Part shown: piece after piece, positions 1-10,411 of the stretch
Position numbering within the stretch: position 1 is the stretch's first letter
Layout of the letters: every line of letters begins with the position of its first letter
Assembly (NCBI GenBank): GCA_000226015.1
Contig: JH153612.1
Location: 57,014-84,909 of the forward strand
Direction: 5' to 3'
Length of the DNA: 27,896 nt
From: Mnemiopsis leidyi
Taxonomy: Eukaryota > Ctenophora > Tentaculata > Lobata > Bolinopsidae
The notes under the pieces: model-generated
Seen by the model: only the letters and a program-made list of their open reading frames with translations
Databases searched by the model: none
What the model was told of the DNA's origin: nothing
Made by a program: the position numbers and the translations under genes

Positions 1-101
1 TGAATATGGTATGTTTATAGGGTTACTTTTAATGGTTTAATTGTGAATATGGTATGTTTATAGGGTTACTTTTAATGGTTTAATTGTGAATATGGTATGT
101 T
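1..101. repeat. 43-bp tandem repeat, 2.3 copies
   Basis: Two identical 43-bp units (1-43 and 44-86) start with TGAATATGGTATG and are followed by 15 bases of a third copy that breaks off at 101. The array is cut by the left window edge, so its full length is unknown. Identical units suggest recent amplification. Confidence 0.9.
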
Positions 102-127
102 GGCATCATGAACTAGAGTGTTTTTGG

Positions 128-340
128 GGTTCCCGTCCTCCTGCCCCACAACATCGTGCCCCACAACATTTTTTCCCACATATTTGGCCCCAGCGACCCT
201 AACCCAAACCCTAACCCTAACCCTAACCCAAACCCTAACCCTAACAAAGTTGTCTGTTGTCGATCAGGACGTCACTGGGGCTAAATTACTGGGTTAAAGT
301 GCTCTGGGGCACGATGTTCTGGGGCAGGAGGTCGGACACC
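128..340. mobile_element. 213-bp non-autonomous inverted-repeat transposon with telomere-like core
   Basis: The left end (from 128) and the reverse complement of the right end (from 340) share about 42 bases with roughly seven mismatches. The left end begins GGTTCCCGTCCTCCTGCC and the right end begins GGTGTCCGACCTCCTGCC. The element is flanked by a perfect 8-bp duplication, GTTTTTGG, at 120-127 and 341-348. An 8-bp duplication is known for hAT and Merlin elements among others; the termini do not let me choose. There is no transposase, so it is a MITE. The middle (about 197-246) is a run of CCCTAA-type repeats with CCCAAA variants. Confidence 0.85.
197..246. repeat. Telomere-like (CCCTAA)n run inside the MITE
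   Basis: Eight or so consecutive six-base units, CCCTAA with two CCCAAA variants, match the usual animal telomere repeat TTAGGG read on the other strand. They lie inside the inverted-repeat element at 128-340, so they are not a chromosome end. Confidence 0.9.
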
Positions 341-348
341 GTTTTTGG

Positions 349-1451
349 TAGCAAATTTGCAAAAACTGGAATTATTTATACAGATTTATCAACAAATTAC
401 ATATCATACCGGCTAACGAAACAACTATCAGCTCGTAAAACCAACTGAACTCCATGATACTTAAACCCCTGAGCACGCTCTAATTCTAAACAAGAAAATA
501 CAAGATCTAGACTCTGTACACAATCTCGGCGATAACAAAGTTGTGATTGGCTAAAGTTACAGTAAAATTGTCCAGCTTCATTTTACTTACTCACTTAAGC
601 GATCTGCTTGCGCGTTTACCTGTATCAAAAGGCTATAATTACAGCTTAAACTAAACCGGATTGGACCTTGTCTGAAACTCTGGGTAAATTCAGCTGACAT
701 GTACGTAAATCGTATCTAATTTTGTGGGGGAGAAGAGCAAGATACTGAAATCAAGTAAAAGATTCGACATTAAAATTGGTCGCTTTAAGTCCGCTAATAG
801 TGGATGTGCTGGCAGGACGGTTTCAAGAAACAGTCGAGACTGACCGCAGTCTTACTGGTAATTCTATGGAAGTCCTCCTCCTAAACACACTAAGTTATAA
901 CTTGTAAACGTGGGTTCTGACCAGGTTGGATGGCTTGGAAGTATTCCGCGGCCTTTCGGCCAAAAATATAATATATTGAGGGTTGTATTTTTATAACGTC
1001 GAGGGAAGCTTTTTATTAGTTTGTATAAGTTTAAGTGGATTGTGATTTGTTGGGTCACTGCCAACATTATTAAAATGCTGGACATTATGCCAAGCGGTCA
1101 ACCCAAGGTCAATTAGTATTACTAGCCCAACTTAACTACCATTTGGAATGCTATTAGAGGGGGTTATTAACTTACTAACATCTTTCTTTCATAGCTACTG
1201 CAAGTCGTATATAAGATTCAGGAAAGTAGAGAATGTATAGATAAAGAAGATTTAGTATAGAAAGTGTAAAAAGTAGAGAAACAACTCTAAAAATTTGCAC
1301 TATATAATAATCCCTTAAAACCTCCTAACTTCCAGCAACAACAACAGTTACACTACTGATAAGCTATAATACTTATGATAGCTTGTAACTAACTTCATAA
1401 GTCGATGTGAATCCGTACTATATCGGATTACAGTAGTACCGCTCTCGCACC
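349..1451. other. Intergenic, nothing recognised
   Basis: AT-rich sequence with only short, unconvincing reading frames on either strand and no clear repeat. I see no splice-bounded exon. Confidence 0.6.
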
Positions 1452-1510
1452 TCTTCTAGTTCTTTTTATAGTTCTTCTAGTACTTTTTATAGTTCTTCTA
1501 GTACTTATAA
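1452..1510. repeat. 21-bp tandem repeat, about 2.7 copies
   Basis: CTTCTAGTACTTTTTATAGTT is repeated with one or two changes and ends in a truncated copy. Simple local duplication. Confidence 0.75.
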
Positions 1511-1964
1511 AATTTTACAGTTCTTTTCGGCGTGACAAATAACTATTCCCTGCTTTAAATTTTTAACTCTTAAGCTGAAAAGAATTGAAACACTTCAATC
1601 AATCTATAATACGACTATTTAAAAAGTCTACCAATGCATTTAACTAAAAGCTCTAGTACCTAATTACTTTTATTTTCATATACGTTCGTAGTCGACACGA
1701 TTTAAAACTCATTATTGTATTAGACTGTGTCAAGATAACGATACATTACAATTAATTGCTAGTTTAAACTCCATTTCTTGCTTCAAGAGGTTTTTTCATT
1801 AAACAGATCATTTTCTATTCATCCATAATGCCATGCACCGTGTACGCTAAACTTTTAAAGAGTCGACAAAAAACAGTCTGGTGAAACATCAAGAATCGCT
1901 TATCGCACTATAAAACACGCACACTCATATTTGCAGTGTCACGCTGGCACTTTTCCACGCATTG

Positions 1965-2090
1965 CCGTGTCAAATTACAATACAGCCGTTGTATACTTCC
2001 CACGCTCCCGGCTTGATTATAACGATTCAAACTGACAAACTCAATCGCACATTCCACGGCACACCGTATCGTACACACTGTTTGACACGG
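1965..2090. repeat. 10-bp perfect inverted repeat, arms 126 bp apart
   Basis: CCGTGTCAAA at 1965-1974 is matched by TTTGACACGG at 2081-2090. The enclosed stretch is richer in G+C than its surroundings. No target-site duplication is visible, so it may be a degraded MITE or chance. Confidence 0.4.
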
Positions 2091-2136
2091 AGCCAATTTG
2101 AAACTTAGCTGCCCAATGCGCAGCTCTCGCCCTTAT

Positions 2137-2277
2137 CACGTGACAAGACGTCACGATCTGTTGCGCCAATCACGAACAAGGATCGACGCGCTTCTCTCCA
2201 ATCAGAACACTGTTTTACATCACGTGACAAACAGAGCAACCTAATGGGACGTTATTTATTCGTGGTGTTTTATATAG
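2137..2277. promoter_or_regulatory. E-box and CCAAT-box cluster with TATA-like site
   Basis: Two CACGTGAC sites (2137-2144 and 2221-2228) bracket a GACGTC (2147-2152) and two CCAATCA boxes (2166-2172, 2198-2204). A TATATA lies at 2271-2276. CACGTG is the known site of bHLH-zip factors such as USF/MITF, CCAAT that of NF-Y. The order resembles a core promoter, but no convincing coding exon follows on the + strand. The same motifs also occur inside dispersed palindromic repeats, so this could be part of a transposon-derived unit with the stem-loops at 2307-2416. Confidence 0.4.
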
Positions 2278-2306
2278 AATAAAGACTTGCACTTGGAGCT
2301 TATCAA

Positions 2307-2347
2307 AAATAACACACTCCCTCGCTACGCTCGGTCGTGTGTTATTT
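2307..2347. repeat. Stem-loop 1 (11-bp perfect arms)
   Basis: AAATAACACAC at 2307-2317 pairs perfectly with GTGTGTTATTT at 2337-2347. The 19-base loop contains CTCGCTACGCTCG. First of three adjacent stem-loops. Confidence 0.85.
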
Positions 2348-2348
2348 A

Positions 2349-2386
2349 TGAATAATAGACTCGCTATACAGCTCGTCCATTATTCA
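2349..2386. repeat. Stem-loop 2 (12-bp arms, one mismatch)
   Basis: TGAATAATAGAC at 2349-2360 pairs with GTCCATTATTCA at 2375-2386. The loop contains CTCGCTATAC, like the CTCGCTACGC of stem-loop 1. Confidence 0.8.
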
Positions 2387-2387
2387 A

Positions 2388-2416
2388 ACATAACGAGCGC
2401 TACGCGCCCGTTATGT
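2388..2416. repeat. Stem-loop 3 (13-bp arms, three-base loop)
   Basis: ACATAACGAGCGC at 2388-2400 pairs with GCGCCCGTTATGT at 2404-2416, with one mismatch and loop TAC. Again it carries a GCGCTACGC core. Confidence 0.85.
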
Positions 2417-3918
2417 TATAAGATAATCCCCGGCGTGCGCATCTTTATTTTATATATAATAGTATGTCCGCAGTAGAGTAGAGATGCTGATGATGTTGTC
2501 CCATATCCCCCTACGAAGAAGAAGAAAGAAGAAGATGATAATGTTGAACATCGAAAAATGTCAATCTCCATCGGGGGGCCAGCAATGTATAACTTTCTAA
2601 CTTTTTAATTTCCATTATGGAAATAGGAGACGTAATATTGTTAAGTCGTACAACAATTTTCGAGGCAATCACACAAATAATTTTTGGTAAAGTACGCATG
2701 ATAAAAAATCATGTTGAACGAATTTCATGTTGTCGTATAATTACAGCCCCACCTAGTGGGGTGGCAGCACAACAAAGCGAAGACAAGCATGGTAGGTGCA
2801 ACATGACTTCCCTCCGAGCTGCTCATTTAATTTCATCGAAGGTGGCTACAGGTATTGAAGCAGCACCAAACGTGCTTACAATCTTGACAACTAATCACAA
2901 TCATTACTACTAATTCACTAATCACTATAACAATCGGTCGTTGGGTCCTATATTCGTGGTCACGTAGATGCGATCATTTATAAAGCAGGATCTCGTGATT
3001 AAGGGCGAATACGCAAAGGATCATACTTATGTAGCCCACTTGTAATCGCCAGAACTGGTACTGGTCTGATAATTGCAGCCATGATATAGGTTGTTATACA
3101 ATCATTGCAGTCAATAATGACCAATCAGTGTCATTTTATCAGCCATCGCTGACACGGTTACCAAAGTCCAAAACTAACTTCCCGTTATAATGAGTCAATC
3201 ATACACTAACGTCTAAAAATAACAACATATTACAAAATAATAATAAAGAACGTATTATATCAAAGAAACATATAAAAAGCAATATTATAACACCATTGCA
3301 AACATTAATAGCAGCTACACGAATTATATACGCACTCAGGAGAGAAACATAAAGCAATCCAAAGTGTTGTACTTCTATCGTGTTTACAGATTTTTAACCA
3401 GAGTCCTAATTTTAGAGTTATTTTTAGAATTGGAGCGGAAAAAGTTTTAACTTTGCCACCTATTCTAGCGTACACCTTGCGTACTGCATGTATATAGTCT
3501 CTTGGCAATTGACTCTAGCCTATATTTCGCTGCTGGTGTTAAGTCAGAAAACATATTACGAACCTTTCAGAGAGAAAGAAATTTCGGAGCCACTATCCTG
3601 CAGCTATGGCGCCGTTTCGGCTATCTGACGTTGCGAGGCGCTAAAATTTTCCAGGCTAAGTATGAAGTGTTAGTCAAAATTATATACGTTCAGTTGACTT
3701 GTCCGGCCAGGGCTGCTCTGGCGTTGATAATTAGCGTTAGATCGAAAGGTTAGTGTCGAATTAATTAGCTCAAGTTTAAACTTCGGAAATTTCTAATTTT
3801 ACTTGGAATGAAGGCTGTATTGAAGGTTAGCAAGGCACGCAATAATTATAATTGAAACTCGACAAAGTCGATAAGTTGGTGTTCATATATAACCTCGGAA
3901 CCTCCTGGTGCGATAATT
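2417..3918. other. Intergenic, only short unsupported frames
   Basis: A 98-codon ATG frame (2617-2913 +) and an 83-codon frame (3502-3753 +, TTG start) occur here. Neither shows a domain, a signal peptide or convincing splice context, and frames of this size are expected by chance at this base composition. I do not call them genes. Confidence 0.5.
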
Positions 3919-4449
3919 TCTTGGAATCACAGCATTCCCGGCCCTAATTCTGGGTTTTATAACTTGGAATTACAGAAATCCCCTTTTCAGGGTTTTATAA
4001 CATGGAATTGCAGCGGCCCCCTATTCAGGGTTGTATAACTTGGAATTACAGAATTCCCCTTTCAGGGTTTTATAACATGGAATTGCAGCGGCCCCCTATT
4101 CAGGGTTGTATAACTTGTAATTACATCGGCCCCCTATTCAAGGTTTTATAACTTGGAATTACAGGGGCCCCCTATTCAGGGTTATATAACTTGGAATTAA
4201 AGCGGCCCCCTTATTCAGGGTTATATAACTTGGAATTACAGAGGCCCCCTATTCAGGGTTTTATAACTTGGAATAACAGCTGCCCCTTATTCAGGGTTAT
4301 ATAACTTGGAATTACAGAGGCCCCCGATTCAGGGTTTTATAACTTGGAATAACAGCTGCCCCCTATTCAGGGTTTTATAACTTGGAATTACAGCGACCCC
4401 TTATTCAGGATTATATAACATGGAATTACAGCGGCCCCCTATTCAGGGG
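3919..4449. repeat. 38-bp minisatellite, 14 units, with 76-bp dimeric pattern
   Basis: A unit of about 38 bp with the core TTATAACTTGGAATTACAG followed by CGGCCCCCTATTCAGGG repeats 14 times. The GGAAT position recurs at 3923, 3965, 4004, 4042, 4079 and so on to 4422, almost always 37-39 apart. Variants recur every second unit: CATGGAATTGCAG at 4004 and 4079, CAGCTGCCCC in the units at 4270 and 4346, CAGAGGCCCCC at 4232 and 4308. So local amplification used a two-unit, 76-bp block. Confidence 0.95.
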
Positions 4450-5078
4450 TGTCCTAGGTCCATGTACACGCCCATGATTCTAATCAACTTTAAAGGGTGC
4501 ACTATTCCAGGGTAAACTTCGGGTTAAAGAAAAATGGAAATTATTTCAAAATGATACACATGATTTATTGGTAAATATAAGGTTAATCACTATATAAGGT
4601 AAATCACTATATGCACTAAAACAGTGTCAGTGCTTTAAATAATATCGATTTTTCCTCATTCACATGCCTTACTATCTGACCACAACGAGTAAAAAGGTCG
4701 AAAAATTTTCCCTCATAGCACGTTATCAAAAGTCACTGTGCAATATAATCAATTTAGTCATTCGACCGTCACAAGTACTCAAGTACTCGCGGCGGATCAA
4801 GCCCATTTGAGGCCAATACACCGTGACCAATGCATACAATTTCTAATGTTCCTGTTATAATTGCCACATTCATGATAATGAACCCGATGCTGGTGGGACT
4901 GAAACAATAAAAAGACTGTACTGAAATACTGAGTAATCACTCCTGCAGGCTTGTCCCACGTCTACCAGCTCCAGCTCCCTCCCCTACGGGTTATACAGTT
5001 ATGAACTTGATAAGATGTTTGGTTTATACTGAGATACTGACCAGCGAAGCCCCGTCCTCCAACCGGTAAATCATATCT
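4450..5078. other. Intergenic, nothing recognised
   Basis: AT-rich with no long frame, repeat or clear regulatory cluster. It separates the 38-bp minisatellite from the polypyrimidine tract. Confidence 0.6.
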
Positions 5079-5900
5079 CCCTCTATCCCCTTCCACCCCC
5101 CCTATCCTCTTCCACCTTCTCTCTATCCTCTTCCACCTTTCCTTTTTCTCTTATAATTTCTTCTCCTTCTTTCTCTTTTCTCTTTTCCCTCTTCCTTTTC
5201 ACTCTCCTCTTCGCCTCTTCTCTCTTCCCTACTCCCTCTTCCGCTCTTCCTCTTCCCTCTTCCCTCTTCCCTCATTCCTTCTGCCTCTTACATCTTTTGC
5301 TCCTTTTTCTAATTTTACCCCCTTACCTCTTCTAATCTTCCTTTTTCTAGCAACTACTTTCTTCCATCTTACATTTTCCCTTTTTTACTTCCCTTTTCTC
5401 TGTTCCCCAATACTACTTCTCTCTTCCCTTATCCATTATCCCTCGTTCAGCGTTTTATTCGATATTGCTTCTTTTTGCCTTTTCCTTTTTTATCTCTCTC
5501 CTATTTGCGCACACCTTCTCAATAATGATCTTTTTACCCTCTCAGGAGTCCCGAGTCCCAGCTCCCTCAAGCTCTTCCCTTCTTCCCTTTCTCTTCTCAT
5601 TCTTCCCTCCACCCCTAATCAAGCTCTTCCCTTCTTCTCCTTCTCTTCTTATTCTTCCTTAACCAAGCTTTTCCATTCTTCCCCTTCTCCTCCCATCTTC
5701 CCTTCTCTTCTCACTCTTCCCTCCACCCCTAATCAAGCTCTTCCCTTCTTCTCCTTCTCTTCTTATACTTCCTCAATCAAGCTTTTCCATTCTTCCCCTT
5801 CTCCTCCCATCTTCCCTTCTCTTCTCACTCTTCCCTCCACCCTTAATCAAGCTCTTCCCTTCTTCCCCTTCGATCTCCTCTCATTCTACCTTACTCGCTC
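5079..5900. repeat. Polypyrimidine (C/T) tract with 114-bp tandem repeat
   Basis: Over 800 bases are almost entirely C and T on the + strand, made of CTTCCCT/CTTCTC-type words. Between about 5592 and 5870 a 114-bp unit repeats roughly 2.5 times: CTCCACCC recurs with its A at 5611, 5725 and 5839, always followed by TAATCAAGCTC. Long mirror-like homopyrimidine runs are known to allow triplex (H-DNA). A frame at 5465-5662 (+) is a low-complexity artefact of the tract. Confidence 0.9.
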
Positions 5901-7244
5901 TTCTCTCGGAGTATGCAATGACACCGCGTTGTCTCGCATACAATTCTGACAGATATTTGGTTGTCCTAAGAACACAGTGCACTGACTTTAATATTTGTAA
6001 TCCTAATTCCTATAAAATATCACAATTCCAGTTGTGAGGTCTGGTACCAAGAGCTGGACAGAAAAATATATGTTCACATGTGTCATGTATATATCCTGCA
6101 TTATTAGCAGTAAGATCATGATACCTTATTGAAACAAATTTTGCCGGAAAATTTATTTTCTCATCAACAAACGTAACACTTATAATGTTATAACATTTTG
6201 CCCTTTTTCCTTTTTTCTATATTCTGTATGTTTTTTAAACGTTTATAAGATAAAAGCCACCGTTTTTATATCAAAACGGATCATTTCACTAAACACAATT
6301 GTTTCAATAATACAAATGAATATTGAATTTATTGCTTTGTCAGGTTAACGTTCCGTTCCGGAAAATGACCTGTGATACGATTAGATCCCTTGCACTAGGG
6401 TAGGATCTAAGTTTTAATTAGGTTTCAGGCTCCTTTATTCAGTGTCGGTGTGAGACCTCTGCCCAGACCTGTAACGCGGGTGATGTCTTATCTCACGACA
6501 AAACTATATCCTGAGTGTCTATCGAGGAATCAGCTTCCGATTTCCTTCATAGCATCTTTTAATTTAGTTAGACTTTTTTTAGTAGAAGGTGGATGGCCTA
6601 TAATAATAATTCTGATTTTTGTTATCATCAATATAATATAGTCATAGAAAGTTTTCGTCGGGATAAGATTAATCTGATCACTGTTCTTCTTCATATCTCT
6701 CTTCAATTTAGCTCCAATTGCAATCTTTGATGTTTTTACCATCGGAGAACTAGAAGCTACGCAATCGCATTTTCTTATACATGACGTTAATTTCAATGCG
6801 GATTTTAATTGGTATACAGTACACGGCAACAAATGGATACAAGTTTGGTTTTAACGGACTGAATAATAATAATTCAACACAGTGAATAATAATGAAAATT
6901 GAATACAGTGGTTCTGTATAAACTTTTCATGGCCGAAATTAATCAATATAAAAACATCATCAAATATTACCTAGGGCTATTATATTACCTGGCTAGCTAT
7001 AGATCTATGAAGATTAATAATTTATCTGCATGGATCACAATTTCCCATCTAAAAAAACAAGAACCATCGTGATCGAATGTGAAGGCTGCACTTCTTGAAT
7101 AAATAAACCCTTCATACTGCAATTACTGAACACCAAAACCCAGATGATAATGCGTAAAAAGTTCATTCTTTATCGACAAACATTGCTAATCAAGCTCTGA
7201 AAAGGAGAAATAAGCAATAATTTGTAAAGAAAAGAACCTATATA
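5901..7244. other. Intergenic; one small stem-loop
   Basis: No supported gene. A perfect 8-bp inverted pair, TTAGATCC (6381-6388) and GGATCTAA (6403-6410), forms a short hairpin. A 100-codon frame (6530-6832 -, TTG start) has no recognisable domain and is near chance length. Confidence 0.55.
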
Positions 7245-7332
7245 CAGTAGAACCTATACCGGGCCCCTCGGGGTAATGGTAGAACTAGAAGGCCCGGTAA
7301 ATCGAGGGACACGGTAAATAGAGGTTTTACTG
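7245..7332. mobile_element. 88-bp pogo/Tigger-like mini-element
   Basis: The left end CAGTAGAACCTATACCGGG (from 7245) and the inverted right end CAGTAAAACCTCTATTTACC (from 7332) match the CAGTARAACCT termini typical of pogo/Tigger members of the Tc1/mariner superfamily. TA dinucleotides flank both ends (7243-7244, 7333-7334), the expected target duplication. The interior is little more than the two terminal repeats, with no transposase, so it needs enzyme from elsewhere. Confidence 0.8.
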
Positions 7333-8098
7333 TATTAGTACCATACAGTAGGACCATCAAATTCACAGATTCTCATGTCAGACCCTTGCTAATTGTTGCA
7401 GTCATATGACCTTTCTACCGCACCAATATTATGAAAATAGTAGACAGTGGGTATGAAATACTTTAAAACATTTTTGCAGTTTATGTAATGACAAGGCTGA
7501 GCAATCAATCAATCTCGAAGCAAATATCTAAAAACAAGAAGTTCCATGTACAACACCTATACGATATCAGCAAAACTTCAATTTCATCCATTCAGACTCT
7601 AAAGATACTTGAAATCTTCCAATACTTTAGCCCTAAAATTCTTGATGATTTCATTTATTTACAAAGCCTAAATAGGTAACCACAAAAAACAAATATCTTC
7701 TAAATTTAAATGTCTTTTTCATCTTCATGGTCGGAATTCTGACAGAAACAATGTACATCTGATTTTTAAGTTTCCTCCTGCACTCTCCGGATCTAGGTCG
7801 CGATCTTTTTAAGGCACCAAATTGGAAGCCGCAACTCAGCCTGGAACAAATGAAATTTGGTTGAAATTTTCTCAGACAATCAACCAACTAGGAGAAAGGT
7901 ATTTTGGGGAGGTAGTCACAAATTTAAACAAATCAGAAGAAAGCACTATTTTTCAGCCTATCATTAATCAAAATTTGTGATATGATAATACCCTTTTCTA
8001 TATCTGTTTGAAAATAATGTCGTAGACTTGCACATGAAAACATCTTGTCGCCATATTAATCCAACCCGACAAGAAACTGTTTTGAAAAACCATGTTGA

Positions 8099-8311
8099 AA
8101 ACTTACTTCATTAAATGCTTTACATCCCTATATCTCATCTATTGAAGAAGCTATTGAAGATGTCGTCTTCTTCAACTGTTTGAGCTACACACCCGCACTC
8201 TTCAATGATAGCTACGTTGTGGAAAACTACTCTGCCATCGAAGCAGATCATCCGCAGAGTTTTAACTCCCCATCTTATCGCCTTGTTAACACTGAAGAAA
8301 TTATTTGTTAG
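8099..8311 (+). other. Candidate coding stretch, 70 codons, no ATG
   Basis: The frame is open from 8099 to a TAG at 8309-8311. The peptide includes FFNCLSYTPALFNDSYVVEN and has a mixed, protein-like composition. There is no start codon, so it would have to be an internal-to-last exon, and no strong acceptor is visible. I recognise no family. It could be chance. Confidence 0.2.
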
Positions 8312-8723
8312 AATTTAATGTTAGAATTAGGGTTAGTTAGAAGTGGGGTAAGGGTTTGGTTAGGGCTTTTAAAACTGATCGATAAGTTACTTTTAAGAGA
8401 GACTAGGTTAAACTAGTAAACCCACAAGTGGATCGACAACGATTTTTTTGCATGTAAGGGAGAGTAATGGGTCTAGGAGGGTTGAAAGGTTGGAAGGGTG
8501 GGGAGATTGGTTGAAGGAGTCACTTCCTTTCTTTGTACTTAAGGCTCAACACCCAAATACCCAATGTTATGAATCACAATAAATCATGCTCTCGTTTTTA
8601 AATAACATTTGTTTTCTGTTAAGATATCCAGAAATATCCGACTCAATTATACAGAAGGGTTGCGAGATGTCAAGTACGGCCAGTCGCTAAAAAGCAGCGC
8701 TATGACGTGATTTAAACTCATTT

Positions 8724-8752
8724 TGACCCCTCCCCAAAAATACCGTTCTCTA
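8724..8752 (+). repeat. Short dispersed motif, copy A
   Basis: TGACCCCTCCCCAAAAATAC and onward; same motif as in receptor introns 1 and 2. Confidence 0.45.
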
Positions 8753-10230
8753 TGAATTACCTGTTAACATCAGGACATAGTCCTACACACCACTTGTTTC
8801 TGATTACTTCAGTACTCTGACAACCGTTATACACGAAGTATGTTTCTATCGGCTTCTCCAGCTGATAGAGATCAGTCGTTGTTCTGATCGCTTCTTCGCA
8901 AGGACAAACCTGGGGTTATTAGTTGTTAGTTTCTTGCCTGAGTGGAGTTAGTGAGTTACTTTGTCTTTGATATACTCGTTGTGTGACATTATGTGGTATA
9001 GGGGATCTTGTGAGTGTGGCTGCAATGTTGGTTCTAAGATTCTGCTTATCATGGTTGTCCTTAATTCCTATGCATAACGTCGAGCCCGAGCTCTACAGCC
9101 TATAAAATTTCTTCTCGTCACTTTATTTCAGATCACGAAAACATTGTTGCCCTACATGATCACCTTAAGATCAAAGATAGCGATTAACTTTTTAACAACA
9201 TGTTGTTACTGTTTAGACAGATGGTAGTACTGTTGCAGAGGATGTTGCACTCGAAAAGGAATGATTGCTTATAAGATCACTCTGAAATAATTGTATATGA
9301 ATTTTCTTGTTCTGAACATTTAGACTCGGTTAACACAGAGAGAGTAACAATTTGCTTACCTTACTTTTAAGACCTTAGGCCTTAGTGACAGCGTTTATAA
9401 AGCATAAGAGCTTGTGTATGAGGAAACTGTGAATGATGAAACTCCTTGAATTATAACTCTTGATGCTTCAGATCTATTATAAGGCGAATGCCAGAGTCAA
9501 AGACTCAAAGCTAGTATTAGCACAGTAACTGCTTTAGTCTTTACAGATTATAAACTATCTTACTTCAGTTGTTACTATATCCTTTCTCTTCTGCTTATTG
9601 TCTTTTTCTTTTTTAATTTCATCATAGCTACAGTACTTGGACAATGGACTGCATGAATCACTGCCTGGGCTATGAACAATGAAGTTTCGAGTCATATTGC
9701 ATTGTCGTGTTGTTACTTTACAAGAGCTGTGTTTGTTCATCACAATGAAGTGTCACTTTCTTCCTGTTTGCCAACTTTTCCAATAAAGAAGTAAATGATT
9801 TACAGAAGTTATGCTGACTTATGCCATACGCTTTGTCCATCGACCATTTGATTAGAAAGCCATGGCTTCCTATAAAAATCTAAACCGACATTAGTGAACG
9901 TACAGCAAGATGGTAGTATATATATTTGTATATATAACTATAATGTAGCAGCCGGCGGACCGGGGTCGAAGCCAATTCCTGAGCAGTCGGCAGTCAGTCT
10001 GTAAATAACCAGTTTCCGGAATGCATAATGGGAGAATAGAATATACATTTTGATAGGAGCACTTGTCAGACGAATTTTCTTTTGACACGTTTCGCATTAA
10101 TGAGCTTTCCGACATTGTATGTTTTCTGTGCAACACCTGCGTTAATAAATTCGGAATTTGTGCCAGGGTGACAATAACTGCAAGCATGATTCTCGCCCAG
10201 TGGTTAATTGTATCTTGTAAAATTATGCAG

Positions 10231-10251
10231 TATAAACTTTATTTTTACCAG
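10231..10251 (+). promoter_or_regulatory. TATA-like site or 5' splice-acceptor upstream of the receptor
   Basis: TATAAA at 10231-10236 lies 57 bases before the receptor ATG. It runs straight into a pyrimidine tract ending in ACCAG at 10251, which is a good splice acceptor. Either the gene starts transcription very close to its ATG, or a 5' untranslated exon (or spliced leader) joins at 10252. The sequence alone does not decide. Confidence 0.3.
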
Positions 10252-10292
10252 TTTTAACATTTGTAAAACCATCCTAGTAGCTTGAAGTGGTC

Positions 10293-10411
10293 ATGTCTTT
10301 ACTGAGTACTGGTGGAACCTCTTACCCGGACGTCATATTCCTCGTACTTTTAGCAATCCCACTTTTAGCATCTAGTGTTCTGAACCCCATTGTCTTCTAC
10401 TATAACCTCAA
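10293..10411 (+). CDS. Receptor exon 1: N-terminus and TM1
   Basis: Starts ATGTCTTTACTG and ends at CTCAA before a perfect GTGAGT donor (phase 2). It encodes an 11-residue outer N-terminus with no signal peptide or glycosylation site, then TM1 ending SSVLNPIVFYYNL. The Asn of LNP is the likely TM1 reference residue. Confidence 0.9.

Larger units (their letters stand above)
7333..10230. other. Upstream flank of the receptor gene, no confident gene
   Basis: AT-rich. It contains degenerate TTAGGG-like words (about 8318-8375), a candidate open stretch at 8099-8311, and one copy of a short dispersed motif at 8724-8752. Frames at 7651-7887 (-), 9555-9743 (-) and 9891-10187 (-) have no recognisable content. 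Confidence 0.5.

Noticed and set aside
197-246. CCCTAA repeats as a chromosome end
   Set aside because: The run is short, has CCCAAA variants and sits inside a transposon with its own inverted ends and target duplication. Ordinary sequence continues on both sides.
2617-2913. 98-codon ATG frame downstream of the promoter-like cluster
   Set aside because: It has no domain, signal or splice support, the other strand is also open over part of it, and its length is expected by chance here.
5465-5662. 65-codon Ser/Pro/Leu/Phe-rich frame
   Set aside because: It is an artefact of the C/T-rich tract, which rarely forms stop codons.
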